NCBI RefSeq assembly: GCF_003628305.1
Contig: NZ_RBZM01000001.1
Location: 372,001 to 436,000 of the forward strand
Direction: 5' to 3'
DNA: 64,000 nucleotides
DNA from: Cohnella endophytica
GTDB lineage: Bacteria; Bacillota; Bacilli; Paenibacillales; Paenibacillaceae
Shown here: positions 29,337 to 38,914 of the stretch, piece after piece
How positions within the stretch are numbered: the stretch's first letter is position 1
Layout: every line of letters starts with the position of its first letter
Notes under the pieces: model-generated
What the model saw: only the letters and a program-made list of their open reading frames with translations
Database searches by the model: none
What the model was told of the DNA's origin: nothing
Program-made: the position numbers and the translations under genes

Positions 29337-31022
29337 ATGATTAAGGTCATCATCGTAGAAGATGAGATGTTGGTGCGAATTGGCCTGAAAAACTCGATCG
29401 ATTGGGCAAAATTAGGGATGGAAGTTATAGCGGATTTCTCGAATGGGCAGCTTGCGTGGGATTTCTATCAACAAGAAAAACCCGATCTCATTCTAACCGA
29501 TATCAGAATGCCGAATATGGACGGCATGGAGCTGATCTCCCGCATCAGGGAGAACGATGCGCAGACTAAGATTATCATCCTGACCGCTTATGAAGAATTC
29601 GATGTGGTCCATAAGGCGATCCGGTTCGGCGTTTCCGATTATATTCTCAAGTTAAAAATGTCCATAGATGAGATGGAGTCCGTTTTGCAAAAAGTGCAGG
29701 CGGAATTGCAAACGAAAAGCGTCAGAACTCCATCGGAGCCCCAGCAGGACCTGCTGAACGCCATCAACCTCAAGGAAAATGCAATGAAGGATTATTTGTC
29801 TTACGGGCGCTACTCGGATGCGGAATTCGCCGCAATAACGAAAAAACTGTGCTTCCGTCTCCACCCGGAGAGGCTGATTCTCTGCGTGATGGCGATCGAC
29901 AATTTCAAGCAGATGGAAAGCAAGTTCAAAGACAGTCACGGGAATTTAATCCGATTCAGCATCCTGAACATGATGAGCGAGCTGCTGGCCGGTTACAACC
30001 GGGGAGAAGTCATCTACGAACGGGACGAGAAATACATTTTAGTTTTCAGCTTTCAGGATATCGTCAGCGAGTCGACGATTTATCAACAACTGCAGGACAT
30101 CCTGTCGCATATCAGCGGTGTCGTTAAAACTTACCTGAACGCATCCGTCACCTTCGGCATCAGCCCGATCAACAACGGATATTCCGCGCTTAAGCAAATG
30201 TACGTGGACTCCCTACGCGCGCTGGATCTCGGATTCGTTCTCGGAAACGAAAAATATATTCAATCGGACATTGCAAAGACGGACCGCGTTTCGAAAAACG
30301 TAGGCAAGAAGCTCGACAAGATGATTCGCGAATTGGAGCCGTTTAACGGCAAGTACTTCAAAGAAATCGAAATCGGCATCCAGGCGCTCAGTCTGTTGGA
30401 GAGCATCTCCAAGCAGGACATCCAAGTGATGCTGATCCGTTGGATTCACTGGCCGACCGTTAACCTCAATAATTACGCCGACGACATCTCCAGCATGGCG
30501 CTTGACTATGCCGGCCGCATTCATCAAGGCACGACCTTGGATGAAGACATCGATATTTTTACGCAATATTGGCTTGAAGTGAAAAATCATCATCAGAACA
30601 GAAGGGCGATCAGCAAAGAAATCGCAGAAGCGATGAAATATATTCAGAACCATTACGATCAAGATATTTCGCTGCAGCAATTAGCCGATCAAGTACAGAT
30701 GAACCCGAGTTACTTAAGCCGGTTGTTCAAGAAGCATTTGCAGACTAGCTTTGTTGAATATTTAAATCATTACAGGATCGATATGGCTAAAAACCTGTTG
30801 ATGAATACGCATCTGAAATCCTATGAAATCGCCGAGAAGACCGGTTATATGGACGACAGTTATTTTAGCCGAATATTCAAAAAGGTGACCGGCATGAGGC
30901 CGCATGAATTCAGGAAGCAATGGTTCGTGGACGGCAGAGAGGAAAGAGAGGAAAGAGAGGAAAGAGAGGAAAGAGAGGAAAGAGAGGAAAGGGAGGACGA
31001 AGCGGATGATGAGAATCTTTAA
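29337..31022 (+). CDS. yesN: Two-component response regulator, AraC output (YesN type)
   Basis: The 561-residue protein has a receiver domain at 1-120 with the acid pocket VEDE, phospho-acceptor D55 in LTDIRMPNMDG and Lys near 105. A middle linker follows, then an AraC-type double helix-turn-helix at about 430-535 (YIQNHYDQDISLQQLADQVQ, YLSRLFKKHLQTSFVEYLNHYRI). The tail is abnormal: six or seven REE/EER triplets encoded by a 9-base tandem repeat, giving a highly charged extension. It probably activates the importer and glycosidase genes downstream. The gene overlaps the kinase gene by 17 bases. Confidence 0.92.
   Translation: MIKVIIVEDEMLVRIGLKNSIDWAKLGMEVIADFSNGQLAWDFYQQEKPDLILTDIRMPNMDGMELISRIRENDAQTKIIILTAYEEFDVVHKAIRFGVSDYILKLKMSIDEMESVLQKVQAELQTKSVRTPSEPQQDLLNAINLKENAMKDYLSYGRYSDAEFAAITKKLCFRLHPERLILCVMAIDNFKQMESKFKDSHGNLIRFSILNMMSELLAGYNRGEVIYERDEKYILVFSFQDIVSESTIYQQLQDILSHISGVVKTYLNASVTFGISPINNGYSALKQMYVDSLRALDLGFVLGNEKYIQSDIAKTDRVSKNVGKKLDKMIRELEPFNGKYFKEIEIGIQALSLLESISKQDIQVMLIRWIHWPTVNLNNYADDISSMALDYAGRIHQGTTLDEDIDIFTQYWLEVKNHHQNRRAISKEIAEAMKYIQNHYDQDISLQQLADQVQMNPSYLSRLFKKHLQTSFVEYLNHYRIDMAKNLLMNTHLKSYEIAEKTGYMDDSYFSRIFKKVTGMRPHEFRKQWFVDGREEREEREEREEREEREEREDEADDENL
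30937..30999 (+). repeat. 9-base tandem repeat at the yesN-yesM junction
   Basis: GAGAGGAAA occurs six times in perfect tandem from 30937 to 30990, followed by a degenerate seventh unit GGGAGGACG to 30999. Because the unit is three codons, changes in copy number keep the regulator in frame. Each unit contains an AGAGGAAA purine stretch that resembles a ribosome site, and the last unit supplies the GGGAGG used by the kinase start at 31006. Confidence 0.95.
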
Positions 31023-32829
31023 TAAATCGAATAGATCTTCCTTGGCGAATCAATTGGTTATCTCGTTCCTCGTCATCTTCCTGCTGATCTTTACGATTAG
31101 CTCGCTAATTGCTTATTTCGGCATCCTGAATGTATTGAAGAACAATTCGAAAGATACGAATCAGCGGCAGTTTAATCAAAACGAATATAATCTGTCGTTG
31201 TTTGTGAACGAGGTGGATCAGGTTTCCAGACAGCTCTTTTTGAAGGCCGAATTGCAAAATTTGATCAATTTCAAAAGCATGACCGAGACGAACAGCGTCT
31301 TGCAGGTTGTGGCGGCGTTCCAATATTTCGCGGAAACTCTGTCGGCTAATAAATATATCGACTCGATCAGTTATTTTGGCGATAACGGGTTTATGATTCG
31401 AACGACCGCGCGAAGAAACGATATTTTGTTCGATTCAACGAGTAAAGTGAATGAATTCTATCAAGCTCAAATCTATGGAAAGGTGAAGTCGGCAGCGCAA
31501 ACTCTTGTCTGGTTCGGGGGATATACCGATCAAGATTTCAATATCGCGGATGAGACAACGATATCCGGGACGGTTGCGAAGCCGATTCACTATATTACCG
31601 CCGCGCGGAGCTTTTACTCGAATAACCACTCGGCTACGCTTGTTCTCAATTTGGATATGAATTATTTAAACGATATCTATAATCATGCCAACGATATCCA
31701 GAATAACGAAATGTATCTGGTCGACGACACGGGTCATATCGTCTCCCACGGGGACGAAGCGAAAATCGGTCAAGCTGGAGCAGTTCCTGAACTAATCGAT
31801 CATCCCGCGGTCGTAGGCAATAAGTTTGCCAGCGAAGAACGGGATGGCAAACAGATCATGTCGTACCGGATCAACGGGTTGGGTTGGACGCTTGTTAACG
31901 AGATTCCTGTAAGCATTTTCACCAGAGATATTTTGACCTTGAGGCTCATTGTCGTTACGATGTTTATTTTCAGTCTGGCATCGGCGGCCATTCTTTCGAG
32001 GTACTGGATTCGCAGAATAACGAAGCCGCTCAACAGTTTAACGACCGTTGTAAGAAGAATGGGGCAAGGCAATCTGGGCCTAACGTTGGATCTGGATTTA
32101 AAGAATGAGCTAGGGATTCTTATTGCTCAATTTAATAAAATGTCCAAGAACATTCAAGACTTGATCGAACAAAAGGAAACGATTCAGGAAGAGAAACGGA
32201 CGATCGAGATCGGGGCTTTACAATCGCAGATTACGCCCCATTTCTTATATAACACGTTAAATACGATCAAATGGATGGGGATTATGGTCAAGGCGGACAA
32301 TATCGTGGAAAGCATTACGACATTAGGGGACTACTTACAGCCGATGTTCAAGAAAGGCATGCTCTGTACGATCCGGGAAGAAATCGAATATATCGAAAAT
32401 TATATCAAAATTATGAATTATCGGATGGCAGGCGGGGTTAAACTCGATTATCAGATTTCCGCAGCAGTCATGGAATACCCGTTTCTGCGTTTCCTGCTGC
32501 AGCCGTTGGTCGAAAATGCGATTATGCATGGTTTGAAAAACCGAAATGGCGGAACGATAACGATTACGGCTACGGAAGATCAAAATGAAATCGTCTGGAG
32601 TATCTCCGATAACGGTGAAGGTATGTCCGAAGCGAAGCTGCAGGAGGAACGGGAATCTCTTATTAACGGCAATGGCGAACAATCCCAGGAGAAGAAGGGG
32701 ATCGGATTGTACAATACGAACCGCAGAATCCAGCTTCACTTCGGCTACCATTATGGCATCAACATTCACAGCGAGCAGCAAGTGGGGACCGAATTGATAT
32801 TTACGATTCCGAAAGTGCAAAAAAAGTAA
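31006..32829 (+). CDS. yesM: Sensor histidine kinase (YesM type)
   Basis: The 607-residue protein has a first membrane helix at about 16-38, an extracellular sensor region (double-Cache-like) to about 300 and a second helix near 305-325. A HAMP linker follows, then the His_kinase motif QITPHFLYNTLNTIKWM with phospho-accepting H412, and an ATPase domain with the N-box LVENAIMHG and DNGEGM. I place the start at 31006 with GGGAGG upstream; the longer frame to 30904 reads the 9-base repeat in another frame as KER triplets and is rejected. It should sense an extracellular oligosaccharide or loaded binding protein. Confidence 0.92.
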   Translation: MMRIFNKSNRSSLANQLVISFLVIFLLIFTISSLIAYFGILNVLKNNSKDTNQRQFNQNEYNLSLFVNEVDQVSRQLFLKAELQNLINFKSMTETNSVLQVVAAFQYFAETLSANKYIDSISYFGDNGFMIRTTARRNDILFDSTSKVNEFYQAQIYGKVKSAAQTLVWFGGYTDQDFNIADETTISGTVAKPIHYITAARSFYSNNHSATLVLNLDMNYLNDIYNHANDIQNNEMYLVDDTGHIVSHGDEAKIGQAGAVPELIDHPAVVGNKFASEERDGKQIMSYRINGLGWTLVNEIPVSIFTRDILTLRLIVVTMFIFSLASAAILSRYWIRRITKPLNSLTTVVRRMGQGNLGLTLDLDLKNELGILIAQFNKMSKNIQDLIEQKETIQEEKRTIEIGALQSQITPHFLYNTLNTIKWMGIMVKADNIVESITTLGDYLQPMFKKGMLCTIREEIEYIENYIKIMNYRMAGGVKLDYQISAAVMEYPFLRFLLQPLVENAIMHGLKNRNGGTITITATEDQNEIVWSISDNGEGMSEAKLQEERESLINGNGEQSQEKKGIGLYNTNRRIQLHFGYHYGINIHSEQQVGTELIFTIPKVQKK

Positions 32830-32933
32830 AGAAAGTACAACTTATCTTGAGGGATGGGAATAAACCTTTTTCGGTCTTTCGGATTGTTGTGTATTTCACT
32901 AGAAAGTCCATTTTTCCGCGAGGCTCCCGCTTC

Positions 32934-32939
32934 TATAAT
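32934..32939 (+). promoter_or_regulatory. Candidate -10 element of the importer operon
   Basis: TATAAT sits 45 bases upstream of the TTG start of the first permease gene, within a 155-base spacer. The sequence 17 bases upstream (TTTTTC) is a poor -35, consistent with dependence on the YesN-type activator. No terminator is seen after the kinase gene, so some readthrough is also likely. Confidence 0.4.
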
Positions 32940-32984
32940 AAGTTCATACCTTACAACTATCGTCAGGCAAGGAGGAATCAATCG

Positions 32985-33887
32985 TTGTTATCCCTGAAGA
33001 ACAAAATCGGATGGACCTATTTCTTGATCGCGATGCCTTTTATGATTTACGTTATTGCTTTTTATTTCGTCCCGCTGTTCGGTTGGATTTATTCCTTCTA
33101 TAACTACAATCCGGCGCTCAGTTTCTCGCAGTTGAAGTTCGTAGGCTTCGATAACTTTGTCAAAATGTATCAAGAACGAAGCGAGATTTTCCGGGTACTG
33201 AAGAATACGTTGGCTATGAGTTTTCTCTTGATCCTCGTAACGCCATTGCCAATGATCGCAGCCGTTATGATCAATGAAGTGAAGCATAACAAATTTAAGA
33301 GATTTATCCAGACCGTAACGACGCTACCGAATTTCATCAGCTGGATCGTCGTGTTTGCCCTCACTTTCGCTGTCTTCTCGAACGAAGGCCTGTATTATAC
33401 GATCTTAAGAAACTTGCATATCGACGTACCTGTCATCGGAATTTTAGGCAACAATGGCGCGGCTTGGTTTTTCCAGGCGGGGCTGTTTATATGGAAGACG
33501 ATCGGATGGACGATGATCATCTATATGGCCGCGATCGCGGGAATCGATAGCGAGCAATACGAGGCAGCTCGTATAGACGGAGCGGACAAATTCGGGTTAA
33601 TGCGCCACATTACGATTCCGGGATTAGGCCCGACGTTCTTTGTCCTTCTGCTGTTGCAGATCAGTAATTTGCTCAACAACGGACTTGATCAGTTTTTCGT
33701 TTTCTATAACCCGCTCGTGGCGGATAAGCTGGACGTGCTCGATTACTATATCTACAAGGTCGGCTGGGCTGTCAGCGACTATTCGTACGCGACCGTTCTA
33801 GGGATGGTTAAATCTCTGCTCGGCATCGGATTGTTATTCGCCGTCAACTATCTCTCCAAAAAAACGAAAGGGGAGTCGATCCTATGA
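32985..33887 (+). CDS. ABC sugar transporter permease (LplB type)
   Basis: The protein of about 300 residues has six membrane helices. The cytoplasmic EAA loop reads YEAARIDGADKFGLMRHITIPG and docks the ATPase. I place the start at a TTG at 32985, with AAGGAGG 9 bases upstream; the frame upstream to 32847 has no ribosome site and is unlike the family. With the next gene it forms the channel of an oligosaccharide importer of the Lpl/YtcP group common in Paenibacillus. No ATPase gene is present in the window, so a shared MsmX-type ATPase from elsewhere is probably used. Confidence 0.9.
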   Translation: MLSLKNKIGWTYFLIAMPFMIYVIAFYFVPLFGWIYSFYNYNPALSFSQLKFVGFDNFVKMYQERSEIFRVLKNTLAMSFLLILVTPLPMIAAVMINEVKHNKFKRFIQTVTTLPNFISWIVVFALTFAVFSNEGLYYTILRNLHIDVPVIGILGNNGAAWFFQAGLFIWKTIGWTMIIYMAAIAGIDSEQYEAARIDGADKFGLMRHITIPGLGPTFFVLLLLQISNLLNNGLDQFFVFYNPLVADKLDVLDYYIYKVGWAVSDYSYATVLGMVKSLLGIGLLFAVNYLSKKTKGESIL

Positions 33888-34783
33888 TAAGCAAACAACA
33901 GCGCTCGTTCGCCGAACGAACGTTCGACATACTCAACTATGCGTTCATGGCCGTATTCTCCTTCGTTTGTATCTATCCGTTCTATTACGTCTTTATTTAT
34001 TCGATCAGCGAACCGAGATTGGCGCAAAGAGGCATTTATCTCTGGCCGGGTAATTTCAATATCGACGCTTATATCAAAATATTCAGTCTGAATACGATCC
34101 CGCATGCCTTTCTCATTTCGGTGGAAAAAACGGTCATTTTCACCATATTATGCGTCTACTTCTCGGCGATGCTTTCCTATCTCTTCACCAAACGAGTCAT
34201 GCCTTTCCGCAGTTTGATGTATCGCATCGTCGTTGCGTCCATGTATTTGAACTCGGGTTTGATTCCTTGGTATATCACAATGAAGACGTATGGACTGCGC
34301 AATTCCTTCTTGCTCTACGTCCTGCCGGGAATCATTAACGCCTTCTATATTATCCTGATCAAGACGTATATCGAACAATTGCCTTCCTCGCTGGAAGAAT
34401 CGGCTCAAATAGACGGCGCCGGATTCATGACCGTCTTTAATCGTATTATTTTCCCGCTGTCCAAACCGATCGTCGCTACCGTTGCCGTGTATGCCTCGGT
34501 AGGCTGCTGGAACATGTGGATCGATAATTACTTATTGGTCGAGAAAGCAAACCTGCAGACGATTCAAGTCATCTTATACAGCTATTTGAATGAGGCGCAG
34601 AGCTTGTCTCAAGGTCTTGCGGACATGATGAGGAGCGGGAATGCGGGCAGACAGCTCCAGCTATCGCCGGAATCGATTAAGATGAGCATTACCGTCATCT
34701 CGGTGCTGCCGATCCTCCTTGTCTATCCGTTCCTGCAGAAGAACTTTATTAAGGGCATTATGCTTGGCGCAGTAAAAGGCTAA
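33884..34783 (+). CDS. ABC sugar transporter permease (YtcP/LplC type)
   Basis: The 299-residue protein is the second permease of the importer, with six helices and the EAA loop LEESAQIDGAGFMTVFNRI near 170. It overlaps the first permease by four bases (ATGA) and is followed by the substrate-binding lipoprotein. The N-terminus (FDILNYAFMAVFSFVCIYPFYYV) is typical for the carbohydrate permease family 2 members that work with large, 500-600 residue binding proteins. Confidence 0.92.
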   Translation: MISKQQRSFAERTFDILNYAFMAVFSFVCIYPFYYVFIYSISEPRLAQRGIYLWPGNFNIDAYIKIFSLNTIPHAFLISVEKTVIFTILCVYFSAMLSYLFTKRVMPFRSLMYRIVVASMYLNSGLIPWYITMKTYGLRNSFLLYVLPGIINAFYIILIKTYIEQLPSSLEESAQIDGAGFMTVFNRIIFPLSKPIVATVAVYASVGCWNMWIDNYLLVEKANLQTIQVILYSYLNEAQSLSQGLADMMRSGNAGRQLQLSPESIKMSITVISVLPILLVYPFLQKNFIKGIMLGAVKG

Positions 34784-34792
34784 CCCGGATAT

Positions 34793-34815
34793 AATGGTTT
34801 TTCTAGAGAACCATT
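34793..34815 (+). other. Intercistronic hairpin before the binding-protein gene
   Basis: AATGGTT at 34793-34799 pairs with AACCATT at 34809-34815 across a 9-base loop. No T-run follows, so it is not a classical terminator. Hairpins in this position often stabilise the binding-protein part of the message, which is needed in excess over permeases; that role is inferred. Confidence 0.45.
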
Positions 34816-34859
34816 TATCAATAGATAGAACAATGAACCGATAATAGGGAGGGTATTCG

Positions 34860-36686
34860 ATGTCAGTAATGAAGAAGAGAACGAGTCTGCTCGCGATGGT
34901 TCTGATGATGACGCTTCTTATGCTTACCGCGTGTTCCGGCAATAACAATAATAAAGATGCTGCATCCTCCGCGCCCGCTTCGGAATCCGCTTCAACCGAA
35001 GCCCCGGCTTCGACAGAGACGGCTAGCGCTTCGACGGATGCTTCCGGTTATCCCGAGCTCCCTAGAGATCCGATTACTCTGAAAGTGTTCGTTGGCGGTT
35101 CGAATGCCAATTTGAACGGGGAATGGAATTCTTCCATAGCTAAAGTCATTAAAGAAAAATTCGGAATCACGCTGGACCTGATTACGGGCGATGATGTAAA
35201 GGAGAAAACATTGATTGCCGGCGGCGACTTGCCTGACGTCATTACGACGGGCGGATCCGTTGGCGCGCTGGTCGACTCCTTGATCCAAGGCGGTCAGGTT
35301 ATTCCATTGGATGACTTGATTACGAAGTATGGCCCGAACATTACGAAAAATACGCCGCAAGCGCTGGAAATTATGAAAGCGTCTGCAAGCAACAATACGG
35401 GGAAAGTGTATTTCCTGCCGGTTCGGGTGAATAAAGCGAGCCCTACGCCGACTCCGTTGTTAACCGCACTTGCCGGTTTCTATACGAGATGGGATTTATT
35501 CAAAGCGATCGGCGCTCCGGTTATGAGCAATGAAGACGATTTCTTGAAAATGAACAAAGAACTGCAAGACAAGTTTCCGAAAACGAAAGACGGTAAGAAA
35601 ACATATGCTTTCTCGGCATGGGCCGCGGATCCGTTCCCGTACATTATCTCTTATCCATTCTCCATGGGGTATAACAACTGGACGGCGAATACGTCGATCA
35701 GCGCAACGACAGGAGAAGTGGTAGACAACTATATTGCCGGCGACGGCGTATTCTGGAACGGAATCAAATTCTTCAACAAAGCCTATCGCATGGGCATATT
35801 CGATCCGGAAGGCTTCACGCAGAAGATCGACCAGTATATCGCCAAGCTCAACAACGGTCAAGTATTTAACTCGGCAGCGAGCTTCTGGACAGGCGGTAAT
35901 GATTTGATCGCGAATACCGGCAACGATAATGCAGAATTGCAACAACTGCCCGGACCGTTCCCTGGATACATGGCGTTGTATACGAAAGATGCTCCAGGCG
36001 GAAATCTGTTAGGCCCGGCTCGCGCCATTACGAAGGCGAACAAATATCCGGAACGTACGATGGAGCTGTTCAACTACCTTAGCGGAGACGAAGGCGGCCG
36101 ATTGGTGTTCACCGGCGTTAAAGGCGTAGATTGGGATGTCGTAGACGGCAAACCGCAATTAATCGGCAAGATGGCGAACCCTTCCGATCCTGGTTACAAC
36201 GATTATGGGATAAGCGTAGGTACTCTTCCTGCTCCAGTGCTGAACAAAATTTCGAATCTTCATGAGGCATGGACGGCGGAAGACGGATTCCCGCTCGATC
36301 TGAAGCTTGTCATCAACCCGGCTACCATTACGAAGGCCCAGAAGGAATTGGCTCAGCAATACGGAGCGGATCTGTACCCGGGTCAAGTATACGACAAGCT
36401 GGTCAAGGAAGGTAAAGCCGTTACGGACTCGAAATACTTCGCGTTCCCTGCGTTCGTGAAGCAATTGTCCGAGCCAAGCCAACAAATTATGGTTAAAGCA
36501 GATCAATACTTCTTGGCGAACATCGCGAAATTCATTATGGCCAAAGACGACGCAGCCTTCGATGCAGCGAAGAAAAAAGCGATCGACGATTTCACCGCGA
36601 TGGGCGTAGACAAAGCGTATGCCGAGTTCCACAAGCTCATCGACGATGCCAAAGAATTTGTTAAAGCGAATAATTTGGGAGAATAA
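34860..36686 (+). CDS. Extracellular solute-binding lipoprotein (LplA type)
   Basis: The 608-residue protein has a lipoprotein signal peptide: KKR, a hydrophobic core and the lipobox LTAC with C25 as the acylated residue. A Ser/Ala/Thr-rich linker to about residue 65 follows, then a two-lobed binding domain. Its large size and position after two permeases mark it as the binding protein of the oligosaccharide importer, anchored on the outside of the cell membrane. It is the only exported protein I find in the whole glycan cluster. A hairpin terminator follows within 30 bases. Confidence 0.92.
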   Translation: MSVMKKRTSLLAMVLMMTLLMLTACSGNNNNKDAASSAPASESASTEAPASTETASASTDASGYPELPRDPITLKVFVGGSNANLNGEWNSSIAKVIKEKFGITLDLITGDDVKEKTLIAGGDLPDVITTGGSVGALVDSLIQGGQVIPLDDLITKYGPNITKNTPQALEIMKASASNNTGKVYFLPVRVNKASPTPTPLLTALAGFYTRWDLFKAIGAPVMSNEDDFLKMNKELQDKFPKTKDGKKTYAFSAWAADPFPYIISYPFSMGYNNWTANTSISATTGEVVDNYIAGDGVFWNGIKFFNKAYRMGIFDPEGFTQKIDQYIAKLNNGQVFNSAASFWTGGNDLIANTGNDNAELQQLPGPFPGYMALYTKDAPGGNLLGPARAITKANKYPERTMELFNYLSGDEGGRLVFTGVKGVDWDVVDGKPQLIGKMANPSDPGYNDYGISVGTLPAPVLNKISNLHEAWTAEDGFPLDLKLVINPATITKAQKELAQQYGADLYPGQVYDKLVKEGKAVTDSKYFAFPAFVKQLSEPSQQIMVKADQYFLANIAKFIMAKDDAAFDAAKKKAIDDFTAMGVDKAYAEFHKLIDDAKEFVKANNLGE

Positions 36687-36712
36687 TTGAGAGCAACGAA
36701 GGATTGATGCAG

Positions 36713-36746
36713 TAAAAAGGGACTGCCTTCGGTGGTCCCTTTTTAC
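36713..36746 (+). terminator. Terminator or attenuator between importer and glycosidase genes
   Basis: TAAAAAGGGAC pairs with GTCCCTTTTTA around a CC-TTCG-GG capped loop, giving a strong stem with a TTTTTA tail. It ends only 15 bases before the ribosome site of the next gene, leaving no room for a promoter. The glycosidase genes must therefore rely on readthrough, so it probably lowers their expression relative to the binding protein. Confidence 0.75.
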
Positions 36747-36772
36747 TTAGATTGCAAACTGGAGGGAATCAT

Positions 36773-38899
36773 GTGACCGTTCAATCTTCGATTATCCCCG
36801 ATCTTAACAACATGAGATTTCAGTACCAATCGGAATTGTCCATCTATACGGAGAAGTTGGCGGAAGGAAGGTTGTTGTTCGCCGGGTTTCAAGATAATGG
36901 CACATCGATCTACGAACATACGGACTTAAAAGATAAACCGTCCTTCGACCTGACGATCGACGGACAATCCATGAATTACGGGTGGGAGTTCAGCGACTTT
37001 GTTACCCGTCGGGATGAGCTTGGGAACACGACCGGAACGTTGACGTTAAAGCATGAGCGGAGCCCGGTTCAGTTAAAGGTCATCACCATCTGCTCCGGAT
37101 TCGGCTTCTTCAAGAGAACGATGGAAATCACCAATCTATCGGACGAGGCGACGATCGGCCTTACGAATATGGTCCCTTTCAAGGGATGCATTTGGAATAT
37201 TACCGATAACATAGCCGATAATCTGCGAGACGACACGGTAGCGCCTTATTCCGTCGGACGATTCAAGGATTTGTATTGGGGGAACGAGGGAAACTTCGCA
37301 TGGCAGGATATTCCGGTGAACACAGGCATTTTCTTTCAATCGACATTTGGCATGAGCGGGCATAGCAGCCCTTTCTTTGTCCTGCGCAACAATATAAACG
37401 GCGGCTATTTCGTCTGTCAGATGGGTTGGTCGGCGAACTGGAAGTCGGCCGTCTTCGCCGATTATTTCAACGATAGCCGCCTTCCGAACAAGATCAACTT
37501 AAACTTCGAGATCCAGCCGATGACGCCTTCTCCCGCTAGATTGATCGCGCCGGGAGAAACGATCGTCGCTCCGGACATGCATATCGGGATGAGCCATGTC
37601 GATCTCGATACGGCGATTCAGAACCTGCATGCCTACTTGCGGCAATCCGTCCTGCGGCAGGTCGGAGACGGGTTGCAGCCCGTTATTTATAACCAAGCCG
37701 GTTACATGGTACCTGGTTATAAGCAGCCGGAGATGAGCGAAGAGGGACTGAAGCACGAGGTAGACATCGCAGCCGAGCTAGGCGCGGAGCTCTTCATGAT
37801 CGATGCCGGATGGTACGGTAAGAACGGGGAAGCGGGAACGGATTGGGGCAATACGACGGGCGATTGGTTCGCCGCGGATATCCTTCCTAATGATCTGTTT
37901 CCCGTCTACGAGCACGCGCGTTCGAAAGGTTTGAAATGCGGGTTATGGGTTGAAATCGAAACCGCCGGATCGAAATCCAATCTTGCCGAGGCCCATCCCG
38001 ATTGGTTTCTGACGAAGTACGGGAGTACGTTCCCGAGAGTGCTCGACCTCTCGAAACCCGAGGTAAAGCAATTCGTAGAGTCCGAGATTATTCGGCTAGT
38101 GGAAAAATATCAATTGGATATGTTCCGTTTGGATTACAATTCAAGCTCCAACGAGGGGGGCTTTAACCTTAAGGAAGGCCGGAACGAGAATACGCATTGG
38201 CGTCATATGGAGGCCATTTACGAGATTTTCGAACGGGTCGGCAAGCGGTTTCCCAACCTTCAGCTAGAGAACTGCGCCAGCGGAGGCGGAAGGACGGACT
38301 TAGGCATCGTTAGCCGATTTACGACGACCTGGGTTTCCGATTGGTTCAAGATGCCGCGGACGGTGAGAATCTTGAATGGCATGAGCATGGCACTTCCGCC
38401 TGAATATATCAACAGGTCGTACTCACCAGGTATGGACGGGAATTTGGACACCCAAATGCACGTGATTATGATGGGACATCCGATGCTGTGCGGAGTTACG
38501 CCTTCGCTCGCTTCAGCGAATCCCGCCATCATGGCTTGCGCCAAAAAATATATCGGCATCTACAAGGATTTCATCCGCACCTTCCACCGGGCGGCAAAGG
38601 TTTATCATCATACGCCGGTCATTCCCGGAGCCGACGGTTCAGGCTGGGCCGCGCTGGAGTACGTTTCCGAAGACCGGAAAAAAGCCGTGGCGACCGTATT
38701 CCGTCTAGTCAACGCGGATGAAGATCGCTATACGATGAAATTCAAAGGCCTCGATAAAGGCGCGAACTATCGCGTGCGAATCGAGCCCGAAGGAAGCGAG
38801 TTCGTTGTCGGCGGTTACGTGTTATCAAGAGAAGGACTCACGATCGAGCTGGATACGGCATTAACTTCGCAAATGATTTTGCTGACGGAAACGGATTAA
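36773..38899 (+). CDS. GH36-type alpha-galactosidase
   Basis: From the GTG at 36773 (GGAGGG six bases upstream) the protein has 708 residues. It has an N-terminal beta-supersandwich and a TIM barrel with FMIDAGWYG near 335. The nucleophile D454 lies in FRLDYN, ENCASGGGR follows near 500 and the acid/base D523 is in TWVSDWF; these are the clan GH-D signatures. It removes alpha-linked galactose, or another alpha-sugar in some members, from imported oligosaccharides. The preceding in-frame TTG at 36752 lacks a ribosome site. It is the first enzyme gene after the importer, behind an attenuating hairpin. Confidence 0.87.
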   Translation: MTVQSSIIPDLNNMRFQYQSELSIYTEKLAEGRLLFAGFQDNGTSIYEHTDLKDKPSFDLTIDGQSMNYGWEFSDFVTRRDELGNTTGTLTLKHERSPVQLKVITICSGFGFFKRTMEITNLSDEATIGLTNMVPFKGCIWNITDNIADNLRDDTVAPYSVGRFKDLYWGNEGNFAWQDIPVNTGIFFQSTFGMSGHSSPFFVLRNNINGGYFVCQMGWSANWKSAVFADYFNDSRLPNKINLNFEIQPMTPSPARLIAPGETIVAPDMHIGMSHVDLDTAIQNLHAYLRQSVLRQVGDGLQPVIYNQAGYMVPGYKQPEMSEEGLKHEVDIAAELGAELFMIDAGWYGKNGEAGTDWGNTTGDWFAADILPNDLFPVYEHARSKGLKCGLWVEIETAGSKSNLAEAHPDWFLTKYGSTFPRVLDLSKPEVKQFVESEIIRLVEKYQLDMFRLDYNSSSNEGGFNLKEGRNENTHWRHMEAIYEIFERVGKRFPNLQLENCASGGGRTDLGIVSRFTTTWVSDWFKMPRTVRILNGMSMALPPEYINRSYSPGMDGNLDTQMHVIMMGHPMLCGVTPSLASANPAIMACAKKYIGIYKDFIRTFHRAAKVYHHTPVIPGADGSGWAALEYVSEDRKKAVATVFRLVNADEDRYTMKFKGLDKGANYRVRIEPEGSEFVVGGYVLSREGLTIELDTALTSQMILLTETD

Positions 38900-38914
38900 C
38901 GGGAGGATCAACTC

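Noticed and set aside
30904-31005. N-terminal extension of the kinase gene encoding KER triplets
   Set aside because: It reads the 9-base repeat in a different frame inside the response regulator gene, with no ribosome site at 30904; the ATG at 31006 has GGGAGG.
32847-32984. N-terminal extension of the first permease
   Set aside because: The segment contains the probable -10 box and lacks a ribosome site, while AAGGAGG precedes the TTG at 32985.
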